NCBI GenBank assembly: GCA_034769895.1
Contig: JAWRYS010001482.1
Location: 222,588-286,587 of the forward strand
Direction: 5' to 3'
Source: Magicicada septendecula
Lineage: Eukaryota; Arthropoda; Insecta; Hemiptera; Cicadidae
Length of the DNA stretch: 64,000 nt
Below are positions 22,464-36,700 of this stretch, piece after piece. A program made the position numbers and the translations under genes. Below the pieces are notes generated by a model that had not been told where the DNA came from, ran no database searches, and saw nothing but the letters and a program-made list of their open reading frames with translations. How positions within the stretch are numbered: position 1 is the stretch's first letter; every line of letters starts with the position of its first letter.

Positions 22464-25400
22464 CCACCCGTTGGAAGTGTCAACTTGTAATATGGATAAA
22501 TAATGTAGCGACAAACTCGCACTGGAGTCGTCGATGTGTAATTATGAATGTGTTATGTTGAACGGCGAATAATTTTGTAAATTGCCGCTTCTCCCACTAT
22601 GCTGCCTCTTTTCCGTGACGTCACTCAAACGATGCCAACTGTCGGATACACTGCAATCGGTGAATTCTATTTACTAGTGTAACAGCAATAATAATGACAC
22701 ACAAATATTATCAAACATATATCCTGGTGGAATCTTTTATTCGAAAACAACACTGGTTAATGATTTAATAATTTTAAACAGAATAATCGCAATTGTAGTA
22801 CAAATTATAAATCTTCTCTTTACCAGTTGGCAGCAGTAGTAGCCAAACATTCAGTATTTCTATTAGACCAAAACAATGCTTTTTGTTAACGTTTTTAAAT
22901 AAAAATATTAATTATCTAGGGCGTATATGGTTCGGGGGTTATAAATTAAACAAAATATTACACTATTAATCAAAATACAAGTTTACAATTACAGGATATT
23001 ACAACGTTAGAGTGATAGGTGCACACAGAAATCGTATAGTGGTTACCAGTTTTAAAAAAGGTTATGCCCAGTTCAGACTTTGTTCGTTATTATGTAAATT
23101 AAGAGTTCTCGTTGTGTTTAAAAAGGTGTTAGTCTTATATGGTGTTATTAGTGATTGTTTTTAGTGTTTGTGTTATATGATGTCTGTAGATAAATTGATT
23201 ATTACTTAAAATACGTGTATACAAAGGTATGTGTTGAAGTACGATATAATGAGATGTCAGATCACCAAATCCTCTTCTTGTACTCTTCTTGGTTGAAGAT
23301 AGGGCCCACGTACACGTCAGATCTTCCTTCTCGTCCCTCGTCCACTTCAAATCTTCTTCCTGGTTGTTATTTCTTCTAATCCATATAATGGGCAGTCTTC
23401 TGTTATTGCAAAAAGTTCGTATAGTGTACTTCTAACAGTATTTATCTAGTTGTATTGTTTTTTCACGTTTTATAACATATAATGTAAGACGATTTAAGAA
23501 CGCGTCTATCTGCTAAGATCGTTGTCAAAGAAGTCTCATTTTATTTATCCGAAATTTCTGGTTGCTAAGGGTAAACTTGGAACCTGGTTGGCTAATCCGG
23601 ATCTACATTGTCATATACTTTTATTATTTCAGAATCTAAATTTCGTTCAAAATCTTTAATTTAACATAACTTTTCTATACTGAATGGGAGTTTAAAACCA
23701 TTATCAGCATTATTTTGATCTTCACATTTGTTATATTTAGACACCAAACATGCCTATTTTTGTTTAAGAACTATGGATGTTACAATTTTGTTATTTGGAA
23801 TTTTCTTAAATAACTTGATATGTGTTATTTTGGTTCTATATTCCTTGTATACATTATTACCTATAAATACATCAACCCTTTCACATTTGCTTTACAAAAT
23901 TTCTAACATAATTGTTCAAAATTTACTAAAGTTGGTTTCACCTGGCCTATGTAATAGTATTATTTTCATCATCATGTTTTAACATCTCTAACGATTAAAT
24001 TAACTTCTAACATTCATCAAAATGGTTTAACATATAACGTTATTTTAACAACACAAAATATATATTATTCTAATAGTTAAATTCATGCCTACATGGCTAT
24101 GATTTTACCAAATCCTTGCACAAATAACTGTTTTCTACTCATACTGTATGGGTGTTTGACACTTAACAAAACATCTTTGTATAGTCCATTCTGCTTGGTT
24201 AATTCATTTTCCATGGTTTAGCATCAGCTCCATTGTTATATTTGTTAACACAACATAAAAAAAATGGAATTAATATCATAAAATTGGCATTCCTTTAAAC
24301 TAACTGTATCATCAGTTACATATAAAAAACACAACACAAATACTATGATATAACACTGTGCCTAAAACATAAAACATGCACATTTTACAAAACAAATTCT
24401 ATACTAATTGGTTAGTCCCTTGTCAGCTAATCTACTTATTATTCTGACACTGTCTATGTCATATTTACTATTTATATGGGTTTCAACATCCGTATACTTA
24501 CTGATGTTTGACTTACAAAAATTACAATAAAATGAACACTGTTGCTCTACCTCACCACACAGTTCTAATAATCTTGTTACATTTACTGTTTATATGGGTT
24601 TCACTCTTGTTATAAATGTTATTGTGACCATGTTATAATTTGTTGTTTACTGGACAACCCTATGAACTCTATATGTGACAATTATTTGTATGGTTCATGT
24701 ATCTATAATCATGTGTATCTATATTTTTGTTACATCAATTAACTTAATTATTTACTAATATTTCCCTTACATAATATTACATGTTTGGGCCTATTATCCC
24801 TCACTTTGTATTTTGATTATCTGGATATACCGATACATTAACTGAAACCATTTGTTTCTTTATAGTTCTGGTTCATAAACTGTTTGTCTTTACAATTCTT
24901 TGTTTGGTCAGTACTGAAAATTCATGTCATAGTTGGGGTTTGAAGATATCTGCATCACTTAGCCTAAATCATTAATTTGGGTACGGTCAGTTGTCTTACT
25001 AGTCAGTCTGAAATTGTTAGTCGTTCTTCTTCACTATCATCTTTGAAAATATTGTTCTTCTTGTTAGCTTCTTAACCAAAGTTTTCATTAAATCAGGTAA
25101 GATATTATGTTGTTCCAAATGTAATGTTACATATTAAACTGCCACCAAATTTGATCATTTTAATAAAATATTGTTTTTGTTGAAATTATCAATTATCTTA
25201 ATTTTCACATTGTCATTTGTTATTCTTATTATGATCTGGTATACTTGTCTTTAATTATAAGTGTTCTATCCCTGGAACATGTTACTTCCCTAACAAATTA
25301 ATCACCATATATTCTGGAATCAGTCGGGGGGCTCTCTTGACCTAATACCCCGCTGTCCTTACAATACATAATACATAAATAATATCGATTGCTGGAGCTA

Positions 25401-26089
25401 TCTCGTCAGTCAATCACATCTAAATATCACTAGTCTATTCACGACTAAATCAAATAAAAATAATATAATATATTCTTGGGATTGTTCACTCAGTCTAACT
25501 TCTCAGATCTAAATATTTCTTTCCATTGATTCTTTCAGTTGTTTATTTTCTTGTGGCGATATTAATAACATTTTTTATTTTCTATTGGTACTATCTTCCT
25601 TCCTTCTTTATCAGTACTGCTTAATCTTCATTTTTCATTCACTATCTTCATTCAAATTAAAACATAACAAGTATTTGGATCTTCAGTTGTTGTTGATTCT
25701 CTCACAATCATGATAGGTTATTTGCAATGAATTCGTTTCTAGTCTTGTCTCATTTTCATCGTCGACTGTCTACATTTGTCCTTTCTTATTCATTTTATAT
25801 CACTATGGTTTCTTCTAATTTATGGGTGTTGCATCTTTCTTTTATATTCCAATAATAAGTTCATAACTGTGTTTAATAAGAGGTGCTTATTTTGTTTAGA
25901 ATTTGGAAATTTATTCCCAGTTGTTTATCTGCTTGATTCATAATTACATTATCAAACTGTACTGTAATTGGTCCTTACTATTTATCTAAATTCTGAAATA
26001 TTCAACCTTGTTTATTGGGCTTCATTTAGAGTTATATTTTGGATTATCAAAGTTGGTTAGATGAGCTTACTATGTTCTTTGAGTTTTGA

Positions 26090-26450
26090 GGTTTTATAAT
26101 AATAAATTCTTCACTTCTAAATTAATTCTCATAAATAATTAGTTGTAAGTTGATCTTACTATTTTTTTTTAGAATTTTGGTGGTTTTATAATAATAAATT
26201 CTTCAATTCCAAATTAATTCTCATAAATAATTAGTTGTAAGTTGTTCTTACTATTTGTTTGGAATTTTGGTGGTTTTATAATAATAAATTCTTCAATTCC
26301 AAATTAATTCTCATAAATCATTAGTTGTAAGTTGATCTTACTATATTTTTAGAATTTTGTGGTTTTATAATAATAAATTCTTCAATTCCAAATTAATTCT
26401 CATAAATCATTAGTTGTAAGTTGTTCTTACTATTTCTTTAGAATTTTGGT
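26090..26450. repeat. Minisatellite, four copies (unit 5)
   Basis: Four copies, with T rather than G at the unit-1 3771-type site, as in unit 7. Confidence 0.9.
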
Positions 26451-26711
26451 GTTTTACACAACTTCTACACTTCTTATTATAGTGCTTATTGTCATATGTC
26501 CTTCTGTACCCAGTATTGGATGATCTTTTGGTAATTTTCGTTATGTCGGTTAGTTGCTCATACCTTCATTTGTATGGTTCTGTTTCTTTATTCTTTATTC
26601 ATATTACTGTTCCTCAATGAAACTTATTTCTCGTCTCCTTAAAATGGTTCTTTGGCCGTAGTCGGTTAGCGTAGCATCCGTCCCTTTTCTTGATGGTGTG
26701 TGGTATATAAT

Positions 26712-27872
26712 TTATCCCGGGTCCATAATCTCAGTTGACCTTATTGTCCGCACTACCATTGTCTTTGTAATTATTTCTTTCCTTGTGGCATCTCTCGCTT
26801 CTTCCTTGTACTTCATTCTTCCCGTTCTTATTCTTTCATTTGCTGCAAAGCTTATTCGACTCATCCTATCATATTGTTGATTAAAATAATATGTTACTGG
26901 TCCATCAATGACTAGTGATATCATTGATATTTTCCCACGTATTTCTATTTCTGGTACTTCCCATTTATCTCTGGTCTTCTCTAAGTTGTAAACTATAGTT
27001 TTATGGTAAGTCATTATTGAAATTGCTTTTAATCTCCTCCTATATTCTCTGGCATTCATGATTTCTTCATTGTTGGTAATTGGGATATTCAGTACATTAA
27101 TTAACCCATTGTTCATCATCTCCCATTCTTCCGGTGTTCTTATCAAATTCTTTAGATGCGTTCTTCTTACTTTCTTTGGTTCCACTTCACTATCTTTAGT
27201 ATTTTCTTTGTTTCCGTTAGTTTTCTTTTCAGGTAATACTACTACTGGATCCTCTGTTTTGGCGTTTGGTTTTTCTTCTGTTTCTGGTTTGCTATCATTT
27301 TTTATTTCTTCGGTCATTTCCTCCATCTTTTCCTCCCTTTTCTTAAAGTTCTCGTCCAATTTCTTCATGATTTCCTGGTAATTTTCCTTAAATTCTTCCC
27401 TCAGTGCTCTATTATTTGCGTCAATTTTCTCCTCCATTTTCTTGCTATTCTCCTTCAATTGTCCCATTTTTTCTTCAATTTTCTTATTAGTCTCTTCCAA
27501 TTTTCGGCTTAATTCCTCCGTAGACTGTTTATTTTCCGTTTTTAATTCCTCTATGGACTGTTTATTTTCCGTTTTTAATTCTTCCATTTTCTTGCTGAAA
27601 TCTTCCTTCAATATTTCTAAGTTCTTATTACTGTTCTCTATGGACTGTTTATTGTCCTGTTTTAATCCCTGCATTAATTCCATCATACTTTTGAACATTT
27701 CTTGCGTCTTCTCGCCTTCCGTTTGCGTGGTTTCTTCTGGTTGTTTTTCCGGATCCTTCCTTGTTATAATTTCTATCTCCTCAACCGGTGTCGCTTCTTT
27801 ATCTTCCATATTTAACTCGTCGACTTTCTCGGTTTCGACCGCTCGTTTTCGCGATGTTTCTCGCTTCCTCAT
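26712..27872 (-). CDS. Gag-like coiled-coil protein, unit 5 (386 aa, E138Q)
   Basis: Intact. Glu138 to Gln (base 27461) lies in the coiled coil, in a Lys/Glu-rich heptad where Gln should be tolerated. The change is shared only with unit 7 and is one of the markers of the dimeric duplication. Confidence 0.72.
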   Translation of the reverse strand: MRKRETSRKRAVETEKVDELNMEDKEATPVEEIEIITRKDPEKQPEETTQTEGEKTQEMFKSMMELMQGLKQDNKQSIENSNKNLEILKEDFSKKMEELKTENKQSIEELKTENKQSTEELSRKLEETNKKIEEKMGQLKENSKKMEEKIDANNRALREEFKENYQEIMKKLDENFKKREEKMEEMTEEIKNDSKPETEEKPNAKTEDPVVVLPEKKTNGNKENTKDSEVEPKKVRRTHLKNLIRTPEEWEMMNNGLINVLNIPITNNEEIMNAREYRRRLKAISIMTYHKTIVYNLEKTRDKWEVPEIEIRGKISMISLVIDGPVTYYFNQQYDRMSRISFAANERIRTGRMKYKEEARDATRKEIITKTMVVRTIRSTEIMDPG

Positions 27873-27954
27873 TTTGTTTATTTTGGTTTATTTGTCTATT
27901 AATAATAATTTATTTTATACTAAATTACACGCCTCACACGTTGGTGCGCCAATT

Positions 27955-28110
27955 TGTAACGATAAAATAGAGAATTTAAAGTTACTTCTATTGAAACGTA
28001 ATGTATGTAGCCTCACTTCAGGTTCGTCTATTGGTAATCGGATTTTTCGTTACGTACAATGTTATTGTGGACGGGTTACTTGTATTTATATAGTGTGCAC
28101 TTGAATTACA
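27955..28110 (-). mobile_element. LTR-like block, between units 5 and 6
   Basis: Matches the unit 1 block. It lies at the junction between the two dimers, with no sign of a breakpoint. Confidence 0.5.
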
Positions 28111-31100
28111 CCACCCGTTGGAAGTGTCAACTTGTAATATGGATAAATAATGTAGCGACAAACTCGCACTGGAGTCGTCGATGTGTAATTATGAATGTGT
28201 TATGTTGAACGGCGAATAATTTTGTAAATTGCCGCTTCTCCCACTATGCTGCCTCTTTTCCGTGACGTCACTCAAACGATGCCAACTGTCGGATACACTG
28301 CAATCGGTGAATTCTATTTACTAGTGTAACAGCAATAATAATGACACACAAATATTATCAAACATATATCCTGGTGGAATCTTTTATTCGAAAACAACAC
28401 TGGTTAATGATTTAATAATTTTAAACAGAATAATCGCAATTGTAGTACAAATTATAAATCTTCTCTTTACCAGTTGGCAGCAGTAGTAGCCAAACATTCA
28501 GTATTTCTATTAGACCAAAACAATGCTTTTTGTTAACGTTTTTAAATAAAAATATTAATTATCTAGGGCGTATATGGTTCGGGGGTTATAAATTAAACAA
28601 AATATTACACTATTAATCAAAATACAAGTTTACAATTACAGGATATTACAACGTTAGAGTGATAGGTGCACACAGAAATCGTATAGTGGTTACCAGTTTT
28701 AAAAAAGGTTATGCCCAGTTCAGACTTTGTTCGTTATTATGTAAATTAAGAGTTCTCGTTGTGTTTAAAAAGGTGTTAGTCTTATATGGTGTTATTAGTG
28801 ATTGTTTTTAGTGTTTGTGTTATATGATGTCTGTAGATAAATTGATTATTACTTAAAATACGTGTATACAAAGGTATGTGTTGAAGTACGATATAATGAG
28901 ATGTCAGATCACCAAATCCTCTTCTTGTACTCTTCTTGGTTGAAGATAGGGCCCACGTACACGTCAGATCTTCCTTCTCGTCCCTCGTCCACTTCAAATC
29001 TTCTTCCTGGTTGTTATTTCTTCTAATCCATATAATGGGCAGTCTTCTGTTATTGCAAAAAGTTCGTGTAGTGTACTTCTAACAGTATTTATCTAGTTGT
29101 ATTGTTTTTTCACGTTTTATAACATATAATGTAAGACGATTTAAGAACGCGTCTATCTGCTAAGATCGTTGTCAAAGAAGTCTCATTTTATTTATCCGAA
29201 ATTTCTGGTTGCTAAGGGTAAACTTGGAACCTGGTTGGCTAATCCGGATCTACATTGTCATATACTTTTATTATTTCAGAATCTAAATTTTGTTCAAAAT
29301 CTTTAATTTAACATAACTTTTCTATACTGAATGGGAGTTTAAAACCATTATCAGCATTATTTTGATCTTCACATTTGTTATATTTAGACACCAAACATGC
29401 CTATTTTTGTTTAAGAACTATGGATGTTACAATTTTGTTATTTGGAATTTTCTTAAATAACTTGATATGTGTTATTTTGGTTCTATATTCCTTGTATACA
29501 TTATTACCTATAAATACATCAACCCTTTCACATTTGCTTTACAAAATTTCTAACATAATTGTTCAAAATTTACTAAAGTTGGTTTCACCTGGCCTATGTA
29601 ATAGTATTATTTTCATCATCATGTTTTAACATCTCTAACGATTAAATTAACTTCTAACATTCATCAAAATGGTTTAACATATAACGTTATTTTAACAACA
29701 CAAAATATATATTATTCTAATAGTTAAATTCATGCCTACATGGCTATGATTTTACCAAATCCTTGCACAAATAACTGTTTTCTACTCATACTGTATGGGT
29801 GTTTGACACTTAACAAAACATCTTTGTATAGTCCATTCTGCTTGGTTAATTCATTTTCCATGGTTTAGCATCAGCTCCATTGTTATATTTGTTAACACAA
29901 CATAAAAAAAATGGAATTAATATCATAAAATTGGCATTCCTTTAAACTAACTGTATCATCAGTTACATATAAAAAACATAACACAAATACTATGATATAA
30001 CAATGTGCCTAAAACATAAAACATGCACATTTTACAAAACAAATTCTATACTAATTGGTTAGTCCCTTGTCAGCTAATCTACTTATTATTCTGACACTGT
30101 CTATGTCATATTTACTATTTATATGGGTTTCAACATCCGTATACTTACTGATGTTTGACTTACAAAAATTACAATAAAATGAACACTGTTGCTCTACCTC
30201 ACCACACAGTTCTAATAATCTTGTTACATTTACTGTTTATATGGGTTTCACTCTTGTTATAAATGTTATTGTGACCATGTTATAATTTGTTGTTTACTGG
30301 ACAACCCTATGAACTCTATATGTGACAATTATTTGTATGGTTCATGTATCTATAATCATGTGTATCTATATTTTTGTTACATCAATTAACTTAATTATTT
30401 ACTAATATTTCCCTTACATAATATTACATGTTTGGGCCTATTATCCCTCACTTTGTATTTTGATTATCTGGATATACCGATACATTAACTGAAACCATTT
30501 GTTTCTTTATAGTTCTGGTTCATAAACTGTTTGTCTTTACAATTCTTTGTTTGGTCAGTACTGAAAATTCATGTCATAGTTGGGGTTTGAAGATATCTGC
30601 ATCACTTAGCCTAAATCATTAATTTGGGTACGGTCAGTTGTCTTACTAGTCAGTCTGAAATTGTTAGTCGTTCTTCTTCACTATCATCTTTGAAAATATT
30701 GTTCTTCTTGTTAGCTTCTTAACCAAAGTTTTCATTAAATCAGGTAAGATATTATGTTGTTCCAAATGTAATGTTACATATTAAACTGCCACCAAATTTG
30801 ATCATTTTAATAAAATATTGTTTTTGTTGAAATTATCAATTATCTTAATTTTCACATTGTCATTTGTTATTCTTATTATGATCTGGTATACTTGTCTTTA
30901 ATTATAAGTGTTCTATCCCTGGAACATGTTACTTCCCTAACAAATTAATCACCATATATTCTGGAATCAGTCGGGGGGCTCTCTTGACCTAATACCCCGC
31001 TGTCCTTACAATACATAATACATAAATAATATCGATTGCTGGAGCTATCTCGTCAGTCAATCACATCTAAATATCACTAGTCTATTCACGACTAAATCAA

Positions 31101-31736
31101 ATAAAAATAATATAATATATTCTTGGGATTGTTCACTCAGTCTAACTTCTCAGATCTAAATATTTCTTTCCATTGATTCTTTCAGATGTTTATTTTCTTG
31201 TGGCGATATTAATAACATTTTTTATTTTCTATTGGTACTATCTTCCTTCCTTCTTTATCAGTACTGCTTAATCTTCATTTTTCATTCACTATCTTCATTC
31301 AAATTAAAACATAACAAGTATTTGGATCTTCAGTTGTTGTTGATTCTCTCACAATCATGATAGGTTATTTGCAATGAATTCGTTTCTAGTCTTGTCTCAT
31401 TTTCATCGTCGACTGTCTACATTTGTCCTTTCTTATTCATTTTATATCACTATGGTTTCTTCTAATTTATGGGTGTTGCATCTTTCTTTTATATTCCAAT
31501 AATAAGTTCATAACTGTGTTTAATAAGAGGTGCTTATTTTGTTTAGAATTTGGAAATTTATTCCCAGTTGTTTATCTGCTTGATTCATAATTACATTATC
31601 AAACTGTACTGTAATTGGTCCTTACTATTTATCTAAATTCTGAAATATTCAACCTTGTTTATTGGGCTTCATTTAGAGTTATATTTTGGATTATCAAAGT
31701 TGGTTAGATGAGCTTACTATGTTCTTTGAGTTTTGA

Positions 31737-32097
31737 GGTTTTATAATAATAAATTCTTCACTTCTAAATTAATTCTCATAAATAATTAGTTGTAAGTTGA
31801 TCTTACTATTTTTTTTTAGAATTTTGGTGGTTTTATAATAATAAATTCTTCAATTCCAAATTAATTCTCATAAATAATTAGTTGTAAGTTGTTCTTACTA
31901 TTTGTTTGGAATGTTGGTGGTTTTATAATAATAAATTCTTCAATTCCAAATTAATTCTCATAAATCATTAGTTGTAAGTTGATCTTACTATATTTTTAGA
32001 ATTTTGTGGTTTTATAATAATAAATTCTTCAATTCCAAATTAATTCTCATAAATCATTAGTTGTAAGTTGTTCTTACTATTTCTTTAGAATTTTGGT
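31737..32097. repeat. Minisatellite, four copies (unit 6)
   Basis: Four copies, with G at 31913 matching unit 4. Confidence 0.9.
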
Positions 32098-32358
32098 GTT
32101 TTACACAACTTCTACACTTCTTATTATAGTGCTTATTGTCATATGTCCTTCTGTACCCAGTATTGGATGATCTTTTGGTAATTTTCGTTATGTCGGTTAG
32201 TTGCTCATACCTTCATTTGTATGGTTCTGTTTCTTTATTCTTTATTCATATTACTGTTCCTCAATGAAACTTATTTCTCGTCTCCTTAAAATGGTTCTTT
32301 GGCCGTAGTCGGTTAGCGTAGCATCCGTCCCTTTTCTTGATGGTGTGTGGTATATAAT

Positions 32359-33519
32359 TTATCCCGGGTCCATAATCTCAGTTGACCTTATTGTCCGCAC
32401 TACCATTGTCTTTGTAATTATTTCTTTCCTTGTGGCATCTCTCGCTTCTTCCTTGTACTTCATTCTTCCCGTTCTTATTCTTTCATTTGCTGCAAAGCTT
32501 ATTCGACTCATCCTATCATATTGTTGATTAAAATAATATGTTACTGGTCCATCAATGACTAGTGATATCATTGATATTTTCCCACGTATTTCTATTTCTG
32601 GTACTTCCCATTTATCTCTGGTCTTCTCTAAGTTGTAAACTATAGTTTTATGGTAAGTCATTATTGAAATTGCTTTTAATCTCCTCCTATATTCTCTGGC
32701 ATTCATGATTTCTTCATTGTTGGTAATTGGGATATTCAGTACATTAATTAACCCATTGTTCATCATCTCCCATTCTTCCGGTGTTCTTATCAAATTCTTT
32801 AGATGCGTTCTTCTTACTTTCTTTGGTTCCACTTCACTATCTTTAGTATTTTCTTTGTTTCCGTTAGTTTTCTTTTCAGGTAATACTACTACTGGATCCT
32901 CTGTTTTGGCGTTTGGTTTTTCTTCTGTTTCTGGTTTGCTATCATTTTTTATTTCTTCGGTCATTTCCTCCATCTTTTCCTCCCTTTTCTTAAAGTTCTC
33001 GTCCAATTTCTTCATGATTTCCTGGTAATTTTCCTTAAATTCTTCCCTCAGTGCTCTATTATTTGCGTCAATTTTCTCCTCCATTTTCTTGCTATTCTCC
33101 TTCAATTCTCCCATTTTTTCTTCAATTTTCTTATTAGTCTCTTCCAATTTTCGGCTTAATTCCTCCGTAGACTGTTTATTTTCCGTTTTTAATTCCTCTA
33201 TGGACTGTTTATTTTCCGTTTTTAATTCTTCCATTTTCTTGCTGAAATCTTCCTTCAATATTTCTAAGTTCTTATTACTGTTCTCTATGGACTGTTTATT
33301 GTCCTGTTTTAATCCCTGCATTAATTCCATCATACTTTTGAACATTTCTTGCGTCTTCTCGCCTTCCGTTTGCGTGGTTTCTTCTGGTTGTTTTTCCGGA
33401 TCCTTCCTTGTTATAATTTCTATCTCCTCAACCGGTGTCGCTTCTTTATCTTCCATATTTAACTCGTCGACTTTCTCGGTTTCGACCGCTCGTTTTCGCG
33501 ATGTTTCTCGCTTCCTCAT
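32359..33519 (-). CDS. Gag-like coiled-coil protein, unit 6 (386 aa, consensus)
   Basis: Intact and identical to the consensus protein of units 1 and 4, as expected for the duplicate of unit 4. Confidence 0.72.
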   Translation of the reverse strand: MRKRETSRKRAVETEKVDELNMEDKEATPVEEIEIITRKDPEKQPEETTQTEGEKTQEMFKSMMELMQGLKQDNKQSIENSNKNLEILKEDFSKKMEELKTENKQSIEELKTENKQSTEELSRKLEETNKKIEEKMGELKENSKKMEEKIDANNRALREEFKENYQEIMKKLDENFKKREEKMEEMTEEIKNDSKPETEEKPNAKTEDPVVVLPEKKTNGNKENTKDSEVEPKKVRRTHLKNLIRTPEEWEMMNNGLINVLNIPITNNEEIMNAREYRRRLKAISIMTYHKTIVYNLEKTRDKWEVPEIEIRGKISMISLVIDGPVTYYFNQQYDRMSRISFAANERIRTGRMKYKEEARDATRKEIITKTMVVRTIRSTEIMDPG

Positions 33520-33601
33520 TTTGTTTATTTTGGTTTATTTGTCTATTAATAATAATTTATTTTATACTAAATTACACGCCTCACACGTTGGTGCGCCAAT
33601 T

Positions 33602-33757
33602 TGTAACGATAAAATAGAGAATTTAAAGTTACTTCTATTGAAACGTAATGTATGTAGCCTCACTTCAGGTTCGTCTATTGGTAATCGGATTTTTCGTTAC
33701 GTACAATGTTATTGTGGACGGGTTACTTGTATTTATATAGTGTGCACTTGAATTACA
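33602..33757 (-). mobile_element. LTR-like block, between units 6 and 7
   Basis: Matches the unit 1 block, with TATA box and termini intact. Confidence 0.5.
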
Positions 33758-36700
33758 CCACCCGTTGGAAGTGTCAACTTGTAATATGGATAAATAATGT
33801 AGCGACAAACTCGCACTGGAGTCGTCGATGTGTAATTATGAATGTGTTATGTTGAACGGCGAATAATTTTGTAAATTGCCGCTTCTCCCACTATGCTGCC
33901 TCTTTTCCGTGACGTCACTCAAACGATGCCAACTGTCGGATACACTGCAATCGGTGAATTCTATTTACTAGTGTAACAGCAATAATAATGACACACAAAT
34001 ATTATCAAACATATATCCTGGTGGAATCTTTTATTCGAAAACAACACTGGTTAATGATTTAATAATTTTAAACAGAATAATCGCAATTGTAGTACAAATT
34101 ATAAATCTTCTCTTTACCAGTTGGCAGCAGTAGTAGCCAAACATTCAGTATTTCTATTAGACCAAAACAATGCTTTTTGTTAACGTTTTTAAATAAAAAT
34201 ATTAATTATCTAGGGCGTATATGGTTCGGGGGTTATAAATTAAACAAAATATTACACTATTAATCAAAATACAAGTTTACAATTACAGGATATTACAACG
34301 TTAGAGTGATAGGTGCACACAGAAATCGTATAGTGGTTACCAGTTTTAAAAAAGGTTATGCCCAGTTCAGACTTTGTTCGTTATTATGTAAATTAAGAGT
34401 TCTCGTTGTGTTTAAAAAGGTGTTAGTCTTATATGGTGTTATTAGTGATTGTTTTTAGTGTTTGTGTTATATGATGTCTGTAGATAAATTGATTATTACT
34501 TAAAATACGTGTATACAAAGGTATGTGTTGAAGTACGATATAATGAGATGTCAGATCACCAAATCCTCTTCTTGTACTCTTCTTGGTTGAAGATAGGGCC
34601 CACGTACACGTCAGATCTTCCTTCTCGTCCCTCGTCCACTTCAAATCTTCTTCCTGGTTGTTATTTCTTCTAATCCATATAATGGGCAGTCTTCTGTTAT
34701 TGCAAAAAGTTCGTATAGTGTACTTCTAACAGTATTTATCTAGTTGTATTGTTTTTTCACGTTTTATAACATATAATGTAAGACGATTTAAGAACGCGTC
34801 TATCTGCTAAGATCGTTGTCAAAGAAGTCTCATTTTATTTATCCGAAATTTCTGGTTGCTAAGGGTAAACTTGGAACCTGGTTGGCTAATCCGGATCTAC
34901 ATTGTCATATACTTTTATTATTTCAGAATCTAAATTTCGTTCAAAATCTTTAATTTAACATAACTTTTCTATACTGAATGGGAGTTTAAAACCATTATCA
35001 GCATTATTTTGATCTTCACATTTGTTATATTTAGACACCAAACATGCCTATTTTTGTTTAAGAACTATGGATGTTACAATTTTGTTATTTGGAATTTTCT
35101 TAAATAACTTGATATGTGTTATTTTGGTTCTATATTCCTTGTATACATTATTACCTATAAATACATCAACCCTTTCACATTTGCTTTACAAAATTTCTAA
35201 CATAATTGTTCAAAATTTACTAAAGTTGGTTTCACCTGGCCTATGTAATAGTATTATTTTCATCATCATGTTTTAACATCTCTAACGATTAAATTAACTT
35301 CTAACATTCATCAAAATGGTTTAACATATAACGTTATTTTAACAACACAAAATATATATTATTCTAATAGTTAAATTCATGCCTACATGGCTATGATTTT
35401 ACCAAATCCTTGCACAAATAACTGTTTTCTACTCATACTGTATGGGTGTTTGACACTTAACAAAACATCTTTGTATAGTCCATTCTGCTTGGTTAATTCA
35501 TTTTCCATGGTTTAGCATCAGCTCCATTGTTATATTTGTTAACACAACATAAAAAAAATGGAATTAATATCATAAAATTGGCATTCCTTTAAACTAACTG
35601 TATCATCAGTTACATATAAAAAACACAACACAAATACTATGATATAACACTGTGCCTAAAACATAAAACATGCACATTTTACAAAACAAATTCTATACTA
35701 ATTGGTTAGTCCCTTGTCAGCTAATCTACTTATTATTCTGACACTGTCTATGTCATATTTACTATTTATATGGGTTTCAACATCCGTATACTTACTGATG
35801 TTTGACTTACAAAAATTACAATAAAATGAACACTGTTGCTCTACCTCACCACACAGTTCTAATAATCTTGTTACATTTACTGTTTATATGGGTTTCACTC
35901 TTGTTATAAATGTTATTGTGACCATGTTATAATTTGTTGTTTACTGGACAACCCTATGAACTCTATATGTGACAATTATTTGTATGGTTCATGTATCTAT
36001 AATCATGTGTATCTATATTTTTGTTACATCAATTAACTTAATTATTTACTAATATTTCCCTTACATAATATTACATGTTTGGGCCTATTATCCCTCACTT
36101 TGTATTTTGATTATCTGGATATACCGATACATTAACTGAAACCATTTGTTTCTTTATAGTTCTGGTTCATAAACTGTTTGTCTTTACAATTCTTTGTTTG
36201 GTCAGTACTGAAAATTCATGTCATAGTTGGGGTTTGAAGATATCTGCATCACTTAGCCTAAATCATTAATTTGGGTACGGTCAGTTGTCTTACTAGTCAG
36301 TCTGAAATTGTTAGTCGTTCTTCTTCACTATCATCTTTGAAAATATTGTTCTTCTTGTTAGCTTCTTAACCAAAGTTTTCATTAAATCAGGTAAGATATT
36401 ATGTTGTTCCAAATGTAATGTTACATATTAAACTGCCACCAAATTTGATCATTTTAATAAAATATTGTTTTTGTTGAAATTATCAATTATCTTAATTTTC
36501 ACATTGTCATTTGTTATTCTTATTATGATCTGGTATACTTGTCTTTAATTATAAGTGTTCTATCCCTGGAACATGTTACTTCCCTAACAAATTAATCACC
36601 ATATATTCTGGAATCAGTCGGGGGGCTCTCTTGACCTAATACCCCGCTGTCCTTACAATACATAATACATAAATAATATCGATTGCTGGAGCTATCTCGT

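Larger units (their letters stand above)
16849..22495 (-). repeat. Array unit 4, 5,647 bp, first half of dimer A
   Basis: Complete unit. It shares with unit 6, and not with units 5 or 7, the bases at 17774 (G), 18685 (T), 18709 (A) and 20619 (G; also in unit 1). It shares C at 19773 with units 5, 6 and 7. A private CpG to TG change is at 17951. The ORF equals the consensus. Confidence 0.97.
22496..28142 (-). repeat. Array unit 5, 5,647 bp, second half of dimer A
   Basis: Complete unit. It shares with unit 7 alone the T at 25539 and the coding G at 27461, and has the C at 25420 typical of units 4-7. I saw no private change that separates it from unit 7. Confidence 0.97.
28143..33789 (-). repeat. 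Array unit 6, 5,647 bp, first half of dimer B
   Basis: Complete unit matching unit 4 at 29068, 29979, 30003 and 31913. It differs from unit 4 by lacking the 17951-type change and by having T at 29291 (a CpG change also present in units 3 and 8). The ORF equals the consensus. Confidence 0.97.
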